Positions 33,801-47,640 of a DNA stretch of 64,000 bases are shown here, piece by piece. This stretch comes from Niebla homalea (lineage: Eukaryota > Ascomycota > Lecanoromycetes > Lecanorales > Ramalinaceae), in the NCBI GenBank assembly GCA_019925105.1, contig JAHGAU010000022.1, positions 1-64,000 on the forward strand, written 5' to 3'. The notes under the pieces were generated by a model, which saw only the letters and a list, made by a program, of their open reading frames with translations, was not told the origin of the DNA and made no database searches. How positions within the stretch are numbered: position 1 is the stretch's first letter; each line of letters opens with the position of its first letter. Position numbers and translations under genes: made by a program.

Positions 33801-36627
33801 ATCTATAATATATAACTTAACGGTTTTACTTTATAATATCTAAAAGCTAACGAAATATAATAAAGAATAAAGTAAAAAATTAAAGTTTATCCTTAAATTC
33901 CCGCTTTTTAAAAAACTTAATAATATATTAATTAATATTTTTAACGGGAAAATCGAGGCCCTTAAAAAAGCATTTTTCCCCCTCCGTTAAAAGTTAATTT
34001 AAACGATATTAATAACGTTACGTATTTTAACCCCATATTAATAAATAAGGTAATAATATAAGATATAATAACCGGGGCGATTAATAAATTAAAGAAGGAT
34101 AAAGCCCCAGGACCGAATAGGATTCTTAATAGATTCCTGGCAATAATAGTTTTACCATTTAAAAAGGTCTTTATTTATTTCTTTTAAGTATACCTCGACG
34201 TCGGTTATTACTTACGTAAATTTAAAAAAATAAAGATAATTATCCTTAAGAAGCTTATTAAGCCGGATTATTTTAAGGTAAAGTTTTATAGACTTATTAT
34301 ACTCCTATATATGTTAAGGAAAGCCTTAAAGATAATAATAATAAAGATCCTTAATAACTATATAGAGAATTACGGATTTTTCCCCGATTAATAAATAAGA
34401 ATAAAAAGAAATAAATTAATAAAAATAACTTTTAAAAAATTAATTAACAGCGTATATACGGTATAAGGTTACGGGAAGAAGTATATTACGAGTCTTCTTT
34501 TTCTCGATATTATAAATATCTTTAATAAAGTAAATTATTAAAAATTATTATATAATTTAAGGAAGAAGGGAATATTATTTTTCTTAATTAAGTAAATGAA
34601 AAGTTTCTTAAATAATTAAGTTATATTAATTAACCTAAGATAAAAGATAAGTTTAATAAAGCCCGCTATAACGGGAATTCCTTAAAGATCGTTTATTTTT
34701 CTTATATTATTCTTATTCTTTAACGATCCTTTAATCGAAGAGCTTATTAAGTTAAAATAGAAGGTCTAAGTTAAAAACTTTATTAATAATGTTTACCTTT
34801 TAATTTATAGTATTTTTATATGGATAAACTATTTAAAACTAAAATAAACTTATAAAGTCTGTTTTTAATAAGCGAGAACTTACGGGGCTTAATTTACGCT
34901 ATATAAATATAAACTTATCTATATAATTAAGAGCCCGAAGCTATATAATATAATAGCTATAGTAAATTTAAGTAAAGTTATAATAAAGCCGGATATTAAT
35001 ATTAAAGTCCTTAATTTTTAAGTAAATAAGAAGTTTAATTAAAAGGACTATATAAGAAAGGTTTAAAAGAAAATAATTTTATAGGAAAAAGGTTTTATTT
35101 ATCTTACCGTATTAACATAAGGAGTTACGTTATAGAAGGCCCGGACTATTTATTAAACTATAATAAAGTTAATTATAATATACGTTATAGCTATTTAATA
35201 TATATTTAAAAGTACTCCGGGATATAGGAAAGAGTTTATCTAGATATTATAGAAAGTCCAGAATCGGTATTTAAGAGTAATTAACGGTATTTATAAAGTA
35301 ACCTTAATCCCGGTATTAAAGTTTAAAATCTTTATACCGTTAATCGAGGTTTTATTAAATTAAATAGTTACTTAAATAAAGTTAAAGAAATATATATATT
35401 TAGCTATGATAATAGGAAACGGGCGGATCCGTTAGACTTTTAATAAGCCTAAAGTTAAAAAGAATAAATTAAAAATACTTATCTCCCCTTTTATTAAGAT
35501 AAAGTAAGAATAAATTAAAAAAAAGGTTAATTTTACCGGTATCTTAAAGGTTAACTTAAATAAATATAAACTCTTATTAAATATAAAAAAAACCGAGATT
35601 AAGGGGATTTAAAGAATAAAGGCTATAGTAATTGTTTTATAAGCTATAATAAAATAAATTAAACGTTAACGGAAATATAGGGACTTTATATTTTAAAGTC
35701 GTTATTATTTAGCTTTTAACGATAAAAAGATTATTAATAAGTATTTCCGTTGCTATAATATTATAAGGAAAGGTAATAATGTATTAACGATTTAATTCTA
35801 AATAGGTAAAAACGGGTTAGTTTATTTTTTATTTATTATATATACCGGGGGTCGGATAAATACCGGATATAAGTACGGATAAAGGAAATAGAATACCGTA
35901 TACGTCCTTATTTCTTATCCCTTATTTACGGAAATTAAGTTAAAACTTATCGTAAAAGCTAATACTTATAATTACCGCCAGATATTATTTATAAAACGAG
36001 GTATCCGGACAATTATTAAGTTTATAATATTTACCGGATTATTATTATAATTTAATTTTACTATAAAGATAAACAAGGTTATTAAAGACTTTACGGAGAA
36101 GGCCTATTACCGGTTAAAAAAGAAAAAAAGGAGCAGAAACCGGTTATATTAATTATATAAACCGGAAAGTATCTTCTATAGCTATAAGGATATAATAATA
36201 AACGCTTATTAAAAGTCCTTAAAAAAGTTAACAGCGATAATAATATAAAAAAGGTATATAGTAAATGCGTAAGTATTAATAAGGATATTTAGAGGTACTA
36301 TATAAGGTTAAAATAGTATAAATATATAAAAAAGCGGAAAAGCAATAAGTTTAAAAATAGCCTTTATAAAGATACGGTCGTAATATTACGGATTTTCTTA
36401 GGGGAGTTAAAACATAAAAAGTATATAAATAGATTATTATTCTTTAGACGGCCGTTAACATCCTTTACCTTAAAGGATAAAGGGTGGAGGCCTAATGGAC
36501 GCCGGTTTTTGCCCTAACGTTATAAGTATCAGGTTTTTACGGTTATCAGTAAGGTTAAAGGGCCGCGTATTAAGGAACGCCGGAATTAGCTTAGCTAGAC
36601 CCGTAGTATAAATCAATCAATCAATCA
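30832..36627 (+). mobile_element. Non-LTR (LINE) retroelement, full length, nested
   Basis: A 5.8-kb plus-strand element inserted into the older LINE. It begins GAGA directly before an ATG at 30836. ORF1 opens MATNEGTPEVQNDAYTHSF and is broken by a CAA-to-TAA stop after about 44 codons. Around 32770-32870 the frame reads KVKNVNIIAI-stop-ELL, corresponding to the IIAIQEP endonuclease motif of LINE ORF2. At 34101-34140 KAPGPNRILNRFL matches the reverse transcriptase KAPGPD box. The 3' end is a short AATC repeat (36608-36627), not poly(A). Its 5' 130 bp retain many CA/TG pairs, so it is less mutated there than its host. The architecture resembles fungal Tad1-type LINEs; the clade is inferred. 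Confidence 0.88.
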
Positions 36628-36640
36628 ATATTATTACCTT
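36628..36640. repeat. Target-site duplication, right (nested LINE)
   Basis: ATATTATTACCTT, identical to 30819-30831. The interrupted minus-strand LINE resumes at once. Confidence 0.9.
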
Positions 36641-39600
36641 ATTTATTAATATAGGGTTAAAGTATATAACGCCGTTAATATTATTTAAGTTAATCTTCAA
36701 CGGAAAAAAGAAAAACGCTTTTTTAAGGGCCTTAATTTTACCGTCTAAGGTATTAATTAATATATTATTAAATCTTTTAAAAAAAAGGGATTTAAAGATA
36801 AACTTTGGTTTTTTATTTTATTCTTTATTATATTTTGTTAACTTTTAAATATTATGAAATAAAACCGTTAAATTACATATTATAAATTAAAAATATATTT
36901 ACTTAATTTTTTAATAAATTTTTTTTTTTTCTTTTTAAGTAACCTTTAATTAATTAAATATTTTTTAATTTTTATATTTAAAAGTTTATTTAATTAGTTT
37001 TTTCACTTTTATAATCGCAATTATATACTTTTTATTTTAATAAGTTATAACTCTTTAAGAAAACTTTATTAACGGGACTATTTTATTAATTACCTCGTTT
37101 AATATTTTTATTATTTATTTTATAAAAAGGTCGATTTAATTTTTATTATTTAATTAAGGGAAATTTATAAATTATATTATTATCTCCTCCACTTTTATAT
37201 AAACCTGTATTTTTTTAACCGTTTTTTACGTTTTCCTTACCGGTGGTAATAAGGTTATATTAACGGTTTAATTTAAGGTTATTTATATTGGTATATAATT
37301 TAAGTTATATTTTAAGTCCTTTTATAACCCGTATATAATAATTATATTAATAATACCTTTTAAGTTAAACGTTAAGTTAATCGTAATCTTAAATCTTTAG
37401 CCTTTTTATATTATAGTTTTTTCTAGCGTTAAAAGCGTAAAATTAAATTAAATAATAATTATTAATAATTCTTTAAATTTAATATAATTAATTACATACC
37501 TTTTTTCGTTTTATTTAATATAATAAAGATTAAAGTTTTTTATTAAGAAATATTTACGGGGTATAATTATAATATCCTTAAATAATAAAATTATAAAAAA
37601 CTTCTTTTTATTAACCGGCGGTAGATTATACGCGTTATAAATATTTAAGTTTCTTTTAATATTTTTTTTTTATATAATTTAAAGCGTATATAAATTCCTT
37701 CCGTAATAAATAACGTTTTAATTATTTATATTTAACCTTTTATTTATAAAGAAATATATCTATATTATTTTATTTCCTTTAAAGGTTAAATAAAAACCAT
37801 TTTTTAAGTTAATTAGAAAGCGTATATATAGATTATATAATAACTTTTATATCGTTATAATATTAATATTTTTTATTTTTTTTTTAAATTTAAATAATAA
37901 TATTATAGCTTTAATTATTTCTTTATATATATTATATTATATTATCCTTAAAAGTATAAATATATTATATATTAGTTTTTATTAAGTTCTCCTTATTAAC
38001 TTTTATTTATATAAATGGTTTCTTTTTAAGGCCGAACGTTATTTACCCCGGTTTTTTTATTATAACGATTATCCCGGTTAAGCGGCCGGTTTTAAAAGTT
38101 AATATTATTATAAGCTTTTTCTTTTTATATTATTAATTATTACGTTTTATCCTTTTTTATTTAATAGGTTCCGTTTACGTTTTAAGATTATTTTTAATTA
38201 CTTTATCGGTTTAAATTTATATAAATTATAACGTTAAACCTTAATTATTATCCTAATTTCCTTATATTAAGTTTCTTTAACCCTTATTATATAGCGTAAG
38301 TTTTATATTAAATAATTATTATTCTTATACGCTATATATTTCGGTATATTCTTTATTAAGCTTTTTATTATTAAATTTATATATTTATACGTATTATATT
38401 TTCCCGTATATACCGTATACTTTGTATTATTAAGGTGCCTCGTAATAATATATCCGCCGCTTAATTTTATAGTTTTATTAATTTAAAAGACTTACCCTTT
38501 ATTACCCTTTTATTAAGGATATCGTTATATATTCTTATTAATATTATACTTAAGATATTTATAAAGTACCTTTTTATCCGGTTAAGGGTATTTAGCCTTT
38601 TTATTATAAAAGGAAGATTATAATTTATAATCTTTAACCCGGGATAAAGGACCGTATTCTCCCTTTTTATTTATTTTAAAATAACTTCCTTTTCCTTTCT
38701 TATAAACTTTATTAAGTATATCTTATTTACTATAATAATAAATAAATACCTTAATATCTTTACCGTTTTATATCTTTTTTTACCGGTTTATCCTTTTAAT
38801 TTCTTAAGCCTTTTTTTCGCTTTTAATAAGGTTATATTAAAAAGGATATCTTTACTTTATAGTTTATATACCGTAATAATTTACTTTATTAATAATTCTT
38901 TTAAAACTTTAAACGTATTTATTAATTATAAAGGGTTTACTTTTATAATTATATTCCTTTCCTTTTTACTTAATAGTTATATAGTTATTATTTTTATTTT
39001 CTTTAATACCGTTCTCTTTTTTTTTTTTAACTTTTATTTCTTTTATTATTAATATAAATATTATTTTTATAACCTTTATTATTTAATTTATTTTTACCCT
39101 TATCCGTAAAGCTTCTTCCGTCGCTTTTTTATTTTATATATAATTTCCTTAATTCTTTTTGTTTTTTTTTTTTACCCGTATTTTTATTTCTGCCTTTTAA
39201 GTTCCGCGTAACCTTTTTAAATCCCTTAATCCCGTTTTTGCCTTTATATAAAAGTCTTTTACCTTCCGTAATTTAATTTATAATATCGGTTAAATTTTTA
39301 ATATAATATCTTTTTATTTAATTATAAAAAAACCTTTTAATACTTTTATTATTTTTTCTTTTATTATATTTTTTCTATACGTTTAATAATTACCCTTTTT
39401 TAATAATTTATCTTTAATTATTTAATATTCCTTTATTTTTCTCCGGCTTTCTTTTTTAATTCATATATATTTAATAAAATTTTCACCGCCCCCGCTTATT
39501 TTTTATCCGTTACCGCATATTATTTCCGTTTACTTTATCCTTTATTTACCGTTTATAATTACGTTACCTTTACGGGTTATATACGTCTTTTTACGCGTAT

Positions 39601-39877
39601 TTTATTAACTATAAATTTTTTATTTAATTTAAGAGTTCTTTATTATATAGTCTTCGTATTATCCATATAAATTATTATTATTTCCGTTAATAAGGGCCGT
39701 TTGCCTTTCTACCCTTTTACTTTTACCGTTATTTTACTTCCGCTTATTGTATTTAAGGTATTTGCTTTATTATTACTTAAGCTATATACCTGTGTATCGT
39801 TTTAAACCTCTGGGGTCCCGTTGTTCGTCGCCATCTTCTTTCTCATCTAGGTTTAATATAAATCATAAATAATTATT

Positions 39878-40180
39878 TTAATTTTACCCGGGAAATAACT
39901 ATAGATTTAAGTATTTTATAAAAGCTAAATTACTTTAATCCATAAACCCCATAAATCAACCGGGTTAAGTTTTACTTAATTAATTATACGGAGGGGGTAA
40001 TTTTTATAAGTATAATAAAGTTTTAACTATTATCCGGCCGATTTATATGTATTTTTATTAAAAGATTAATTTTTATTTATGCTTTAATCTTTCTAATTCT
40101 ACTTACGATATCCGTTATAATACGGGTAATAGCCTTACGGAGCTCTTTATTTTTTTTGATAGTATTTTAAAGTATATTTA
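39878..40180. other. Short spacer between two LINE elements
   Basis: CA/TG-poor but a little richer in GC (CCCGGG near 39890, CCGGCCG near 40034). No element or gene recognised. Confidence 0.5.
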
Positions 40181-40189
40181 TTATAAATA

Positions 40190-43100
40190 TTGATTGATTG
40201 ATTGATTTATATTACGGATCTAGTTAAGTTAATTCCGGCATTCCTAATACTCGGCCATTTAACCTTATTAATAGCCGTAAAAAACCCGATATCTATAACG
40301 TTAAAAATAAAAACCGGTATTTACCCAGCCTTTATTTACGTCTTAAGGGCTAAAAGTATCTACGGCCGTTTAAAGAATAAAAATTTATTTATACGTTTTT
40401 TCCAAGAAAACCTATAATATTATAACTAAATCCACTTAAAGGTTACCTTTAAATTTATTATTCTTCCGTTACTTTACGGGTTTATTTAATGTTAAAATTT
40501 TAAAATTCCGATTATATTATTAAATATTTTTACCGATATATATATTATTATTACCTTATTTATATAACTTTATTAACCGATATAATATCGCCTTTTATAC
40601 CGTCCCGGTATTTATAGCCCCTTTAGCCCTTTATTAAGTATAGTTTTCCCGTTATTACTTTTTATCTTTAAGTTAACGGTAAGGTTTCTTAATTAAGTTT
40701 TTAACTACTTTTTTTATTTCCTTAATTAAGTTAAACTATAATAATAAACCCGTAATTATTATAAATTTAACGGCTACCTTAATATATTTTTTATTAATAA
40801 ACATTTAATAATAATCGTTAATCCTTACCCTTTTAATTAATCCCGGTTTAAGCTCTTTAAATAATAAATAAGAAATTAATATATATATAGCGTTTTATTT
40901 TCATTATTTATATTTATAATTAATGTTAATTTAATTATTAACGTATATAATAAAAAAGAAATAAATTAAGCTATTTTTATTTATCCGGAGTTAAATTATT
41001 AATACGTTATCGGTTTTTTTTTAATCCCGTAATATTAAAGATATTTATTAATAACTTTATTATTATTTAACGTTGGGTACCGTCACCTTTAAAAGATTAA
41101 TTCTTTATATTTATATTAACGCTTTATTTACCTTTTTATAATTTATAAAGTAATCGCTATTAACTTTATTTTCACGGTTTTCTTTTTTTTTACCGCTTTT
41201 ACTTTAAGTAAGAATTTATATATTTTTACGTTAACTTTTTAAACGTAAATTAAGTCGATTTCTTTTTTAATTTACTTTAATTTAACTTCCGTAAAAAAAT
41301 TAAATATTATTTTTTTATACTTTCTTATTTAAGGCTTTTTATAGTTTTAATAAATACGTTTATTTTTTACTAATATAATTAAGTTTATATTTTTTTAAGT
41401 TTCACTTAAACGATTATTTAATTTAAGGTTAATTTTATTAATAATATAAAGACCTCGGATTTTAATATTAAGACGGAAGTTACTTTATATATTTTATTTA
41501 TTACTTTTAAGTATCGGTTTTAAACCTTTTATAATTACCGGACGGGCTTTTTTTATATTTAAGCATATTTTTAAGTACGTATTAAATAATTATTACGTAC
41601 GTTATTATAGGTTTTATAACCGTTTAATAAATAGTTTTAATTTTTTATAAAATAGCTTTTTACGTTAACGCTATAAGGTAAGTAAGGCTTTTTTCTTATA
41701 AAATTATTTTCTTTTAAACTTTTTTTTATATAGTCTTTTTAATCCAGTTTCTTATTAACTTATAAATTAAATACTTTAATACTAACTTCCGGTTTTATTA
41801 TTATATTATTTAAGTTTATTATAATTATTATATTATATAATTTTAAGCTTTTTATTATATAAATAAACTTATATTTATATAAAATAAATTGGGTTTTATA
41901 TATTTTTATTTATTATAAATAAATTTTATAAGCCTATTTTAACTTTAAATAATTTATATAAGTAAACGTATTATAAGTTAAAAGGTAAATATCGTTAATA
42001 AAACCCTTTATTTAAATTTTTTATTTTAACTTTATTAAGTCTTTAATAAGCGGACCGTTAAAGAATAAAAATAAGATTAAGGAAATAAATAATCTTTAAG
42101 GAATCCCTATTATTGCGGGCTTTATCGTACTTATCTTTTATCCTAGGTTAATTAACGTTACTTAATTACTTAAGAAACTTTTTATTTAATTTATAAAAAA
42201 AAATAAAACCCCCTTTTCCCGTAAATTATATAATAACCTTTAATAATTTATTTTATTAAATACCTTTATAATATTTAAGGAAAAAAAAAACTTATAACGT
42301 ATTTTTTTTTATAACCTTATACCGTATATACGCTATTAATTAAGCCTTTAAAAGCCGTTTCTATTAACCGTTTTTTTCTTATTTTTATTTATTAATTAAG
42401 GAATAACTTATATTTTTTTATATAATTATTTAAAATCTTTATAATTATTATTTTTAAAGTTTTCCTTAACGTATAAAGGAATATTATAGGTTTATATAAC
42501 TTTATCTTTAAGTAATTTAATTTAACCAGCTTCTTAAGGATAATCATCTTAATCTCCTTAAATTTACGGAAATAATATCTTATATTAAAATAAACTTAAA
42601 ATAAATAAATAAAAACCTTTTTAAATAATAATATTATTATAAATAGGAACTTATTTAATATATTGTTAAGTTTAAAGGCTTTATCCTTTTTTAATTTATT
42701 AATTACCTTAATTATTATTTCTTAAGTTATTATTTTATTTATTATTATTAATTTAGGATATACCGTATTATTAATATTTATTAAATTAATTTCCGGTAAC
42801 GGGGAAAAGAACGCCCTTTTAAAAGTTTTAATTTTGCCGTTAAAGGTATTTATTACCGTATTATCTGGTCTTTTTAAGGGTAAAAACTTAAAGATAAATT
42901 TAAGTTTTTTACTCTATTTTTTATTATATTTTATTAACTTCTAAATATTATAAAAGGAAACCGTTAAGTTATATATTATAGCCTAAAAGTATATTTATTT
43001 AACCTTCCGGATAATTTTTTCCTTTTCCTTTTAAGCTTCTTTTAACCGTTAAAACATTTTTCGGTTCCTATATTTAATAGCTTATTTTATAAGCGTTTTT

Positions 43101-45956
43101 ATTTTTATAATTATTTTTATATATTCTTTATTTTAATAGGTTTTAACTCTTTAAAACGGCTTTATTATTAAGATTATAATGTTAATTATTTTATTTAAAG
43201 TTTTTATTATCCGTTTTATAAAACGGTCGATTTATTCCTTATTATCGAACCGGGGAAACTTTATTAATTAAGATGTTATTTTTACCGCTTTCATTAATAT
43301 TTTAACTTTTTTATTTATTTTTTACGCTTATTTTAACGGTAAAAACGGAATTACGTTAATAGATTAATTTAAGGTTATTTATATCGGGATGTAGTTTAAA
43401 CCGTATTTTAAGTCCTTTTAAGGTTTATATATTATAATCGAGTTAATAATGTTTTCTGAACTAAATATTAAGTTAATTATAATCTTAAATTTACGGCTTT
43501 CTTATATAATAGTTCCTTTTAACGTTAATAATATAAAGTTAAATTATATAATAATTATTAATAGTTCCTTAAATTCAATATAATTAATTATATAACCGTC
43601 TTTATTTTATTAAATATAATAAAGATTAAAGTCTTTTATTAAGAAATACTTATTAAGTATAATTATAATATCCTTAAATAACGGGATCATAAAGGGTCCC
43701 TTTTTATTAACCGGTAATAGATTATACGTATTATAAATATTTAAAATGCCCTTAATATCCCTTTCTTATATAATCCGGAATATATATAAATTCCTTTTAT
43801 AATAAGTAACGTCCTAATTATTTATATTTAACCTTTTATTAATAAAGAAATATATCTACGTCGTTTTATTACCTTTAAAGGTTAAATAAAAATTATTTCT
43901 TAAGTTAATTAAAAAATAAATATACGGATTATATAATAACTCTTATATTATTATAATGTTAATATTTTTTATTTTTTTAAATTTAAATATTAATATTACG
44001 GCTTTAATTATTTCTTTATATACGTTATATTATATTACCCTTAAAAACGTAAATATATTAAATATTAACGTTTATTAAGCTTTTTTTATTAATTTTTATT
44101 TATATAAATAATCTTTTTTTAAAATTAAGCGTTATTTATTTTAATTTTTTTATTATAATAATAATCCTGGTCGGGCGGCCGGCTTTAAAGGTTAATATTA
44201 TTATAAGCTTCCTTTTTTTTACGTTATTGATTACCGTATTTTATTTTTCCCCGTTTAATAAGCTCCGTTTACGTTTTAAAATTATTTTTAATTATTTTAT
44301 TAATTTAAGTTTATATAAATTATAACGTTAAACCTTAATTGTTATCTTAATTTCTTTACGTTAAGTTTCTTTTATTCTTATTATATATTATAAATCCTAT
44401 ATTAAGTAACTATTATTATTATACGTTACGTATTTTAACGCGTTCTTTATTAAGCTTTTTATTATTAAATTAATATATTTATACGTATTATATTTTTCGA
44501 TATATATTACGTACTTTATATTATTAAGGCATTTCGTAATAGTATATTTATACCCTTAATATTTAAAATATTAATAAATATCCGTTATTTAATTTTAAGG
44601 TCTTATTAATTTAAGGGATCCACTTTTTATTACCTTTTTATTAAGGATATCGTTATATATCCTTATTAACGTTACGCTTAAGATAATTATAAAATATTTC
44701 TTTATATAATTAAAGGCGTTTAATTTCTTTATTATAAAAGGGAAACTATAATTAACGATTTTTAGCCCAGGGTAAAAAACCGTATTTTCCTTTTTTATCC
44801 GTTTTAAAATAACTTCCCCTTTCTCCCCCGTAAACTTTATTAAGTATATCCCGTTTACCGCAATAATAAAGGATTATTTTAATATTTTTACCGTTTTATA
44901 CCTTTTTTTTACCGGTTTATCCTTTTAACTTTTTTAACCCCTTTTTCGCCTTTAATAGAATTATATTAAGGAGGATATCCCCGCTTTATAGTTTATATAT
45001 TATAATAATTTATTCTATTAATAACTTTTTTATTACCTTAAACGTTTTTATTAATTATAACGGATTTATTTTTATTATTATGCTTTTCTTTTCTTCGCTT
45101 AATAATTATATAATTATTATCCTTATTTTCCTTAATACTATTATTTTCTCCCCCGCCTTTACCTCCTTTATTATTAATACCGGCGTTATTTTTACGGCCT
45201 TTATTATTTAACTTATCCCCGCTTTTTTTTTAAAGCTTCCTTTATCGCTCTTTTACTTTATATATATCCTTTTTATTTCCTTTTATTTCCGTTTATCAGC
45301 GTTTTTACTACTGCCCCTTAAGCTCCGCGTAACCTTTTTAACTCCCTTAAATTTCTCCCTATATTTATATAAAAGTCTTTTATTCTTTATAACCCGATTT
45401 ATAATATCGGCTAGGTCTTTAACATAATATTTTTTTATATAATTATAAGGAAACCTTTTAATGCCCTTATCGTTTCCTCCTTTTTTACTTTTCCTTTATA
45501 TATTTAATAATTATTTTTTTTCATAGTTTATTTTTATTTATTTAATATTTCTTTATTTTTACTTAGTTCTTTTTTAACTTATATATACTTAATAAGGCCT
45601 TTTACGCCTCCGCTTATCCCTTATTTATCCCTGCGTACCGTCCTTATCCCCTTTGCTTTTTATTTATTATTTTTTATAATTATATTTTTACATATTATAT
45701 ATATCCCTTTACGTATATCTTATTGACTATAAACTTTTTATTTAATTTAAGGCCTTTTTATCTCGTATTTATTACGTTATTTATATGATTTATTATTATT
45801 CCTATTAACTTAAGTTATTTACCCTTCCTCCCCCTTTATTTTTACTATTATTTTACTTCCGCTTATCGTATTTAAGGTACTATCCTTATTATTACTTAAG
45901 CTATATACGCGTGCATCGTTTCTGACCTTTGGGGTCCCGTTATTCGTCGCTATCCC
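40190..45956 (-). mobile_element. Non-LTR (LINE) retroelement, near full length
   Basis: A third ~5.8-kb copy, uninterrupted, minus strand. The 3' end at 40190 is the complement of an AATC repeat tail followed by the conserved GGAATTA..AACTAGATCC region. The 5' end at 45956 reads on the minus strand GGGATAGCGACGAATAACGG, in which the ORF1 ATG has become ATA (RIP type). A candidate 9-bp target duplication TTATAAATA lies at 40181-40189 and 45957-45965. No open frame survives; it is colinear with the other two copies. Confidence 0.85.
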
Positions 45957-45965
45957 TTATAAATA

Positions 45966-46590
45966 ATATATTTAATAGAATAATAATTTCTTATTATAAA
46001 TATATATAGCTTAATTAGGGGTTTTTCTTATATTTACTTTAAGACATAAATAATAATAATAATAAAGCAAATTTACGGTAAAACTCTTTAAGTATTATAA
46101 TCAATAATACCCGTAATAATAACGCTTTTAAAAAAATAACCCTTAACGTAATTATTAACGATTTAAAAGGTATAATTAACGTAATTATTAACGATTTAAA
46201 AGGTATAAATCGGGTATAAAAATCTTATATAGTAAAATAAAGCTTTAATAAGAAGCTTAAGGATAAACTCATTAATAGGTTTATTTAAGGGGATATAAAT
46301 TTAAATCTTACGAGTAAAGTTTAAGGTAAAAGTAATAATTTAATTAATTTAAAAATCAATAAATATAATAATATAAAGGATAATATAATTAAGCCAGTTA
46401 ATAATGATTTTAATAAAAACATTATCGATTTAATAAGTATCTTATTAATAAGATCCGCTTTAATAAAAATATTAAGTAATAAGTAAATTTATACTTACTT
46501 TATTTATAAGAAAATAAGAAAATAAAGGTATAATATAATCTATATTAATAACTTAATAAAGAACCAGTATTATTGCTATTGTTTTTTATA
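45966..46590. other. RIP-mutated spacer
   Basis: AT-rich DNA with a perfect 33-bp duplication (separate entry). No gene or known element. Confidence 0.5.
46143..46208. repeat. Perfect 33-bp tandem duplication
   Basis: Two identical adjacent copies starting TTAACGTAATTATTAACG and ending AAAAGGTATAA (46143-46175, 46176-46208). Identity in a mutation-ridden region implies a recent duplication. Confidence 0.9.
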
Positions 46591-46755
46591 TATTAAAAGT
46601 ATTAAGGTAAAATATAGGTATAATATATATAATTAATAAGCTATTTACTTATATATATATAATATAAATATATACGTTAAGCACGGGCGACCGCTATACC
46701 TTTTTAGGCCTTAATATCCGTAAAGGTCTTAATATGCGTATAATATATATAATAA
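46591..46755 (+). repeat. Dispersed ~163-bp repeat, copy b (LTR-like)
   Basis: Matches 27871-28033 along its length, including TATTAAGGTAAAATATAGG and CCGTAAAGGTCTTAATAT. Possible solo LTR. Confidence 0.65.
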
Positions 46756-47640
46756 TTTTATTTAAATATATATATTTATAACTTTAATTTTTAATATATA
46801 AACACTTTAAGCATCTATAAGTTTAAACGACCAAGAAAAGTTTATATCCCTTTTAACTTAACTTTTAAGCGTTTTTAAGTTTTTTTTATAATTATAAATT
46901 TTTGAAATATTTATAAATTATATAAATATTCTAATTTAATATAATTTCTTAGTTTTCCCCGTTTTAATTATTATCAGATTATATAATATTATAAAGCTTT
47001 AAGGTAGATTTTAAATAAAAAAATTAATTCTATAATTAAATTTAGAAAACGTTAAATATTACGGTATAAGAATCCTATAATAATTATTTACCGTTACGGT
47101 AAATAAGATATAATATTAATAAATCTGCGACTTATTTAAATCGGATAATTAAAAAAAAAAAGGAATCTATTTATTCAGATCGCTCCTTAATTACTTATAA
47201 GTATCCGGGAAACTTATAAGCGCTTTAAGCGGTCCTAAATAGGTTAAAAAAAGTTAAAAATAAAAACGTTTAAAACGGTAAAATAACGGGTTTTTATTCT
47301 TTATAAATATTTTATATTAAGCTTTCTTAAGAACGGGTATATTAGGAACCCCTTTATAAGCCATAATATTTAACGTTTTTTAAAATTATTTATAAATTCG
47401 GTTATTTTAATAATAAGTTACCTTAAGAAATAATAATTTATCCTTAAGGGGAAGTAATTAAAGGCGGTGATTTAATCAAAAAAACGTTAAGTAAAAAAAC
47501 TTACGAGTAAATAAAAAAATTACGAGGAACCCGGCTACTTAAAAACGCTTAAAGGCCAAACGAGGAAAGATATAAGCTTAATTTGCTTAACCTGTTCGTA
47601 TATATTGGTTTATAAATTTATAGATATATTAATATATTAT
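46756..47640. other. RIP-mutated AT-rich DNA, unrecognised
   Basis: No open frame or element edge recognised. From about 47640 the sequence becomes alignable with LINE ORF1. Confidence 0.45.

Larger units (their letters stand above)
28241..39865 (-). mobile_element. Non-LTR (LINE) retroelement, near full length, interrupted
   Basis: A minus-strand LINE of about 5.8 kb, split by the insertion at 30832-36640. Its 3' end is at 28241 (complement of a CAAT/AATC-type tail followed by the complement of GGCGTTCC..AATTAGC). Its 5' end is near 39835-39865, where the minus strand reads ATGGCGACGAACAACGGG. A 12-bp target duplication TAAATAATTATT flanks it (28229-28240 and 39866-39877). Every frame is full of stops, and CA/TG are nearly absent, so it is thoroughly RIP-inactivated. 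It aligns with the plus-strand copy over its length, which identifies ORF1 and an endonuclease/reverse-transcriptase ORF2. Confidence 0.85.

Noticed and set aside
28241..39865. Large palindrome or inverted duplication from opposite LINE ends
   Set aside because: The inverted similarity is explained by a plus-strand LINE nested in a minus-strand LINE, each with its own target duplication.
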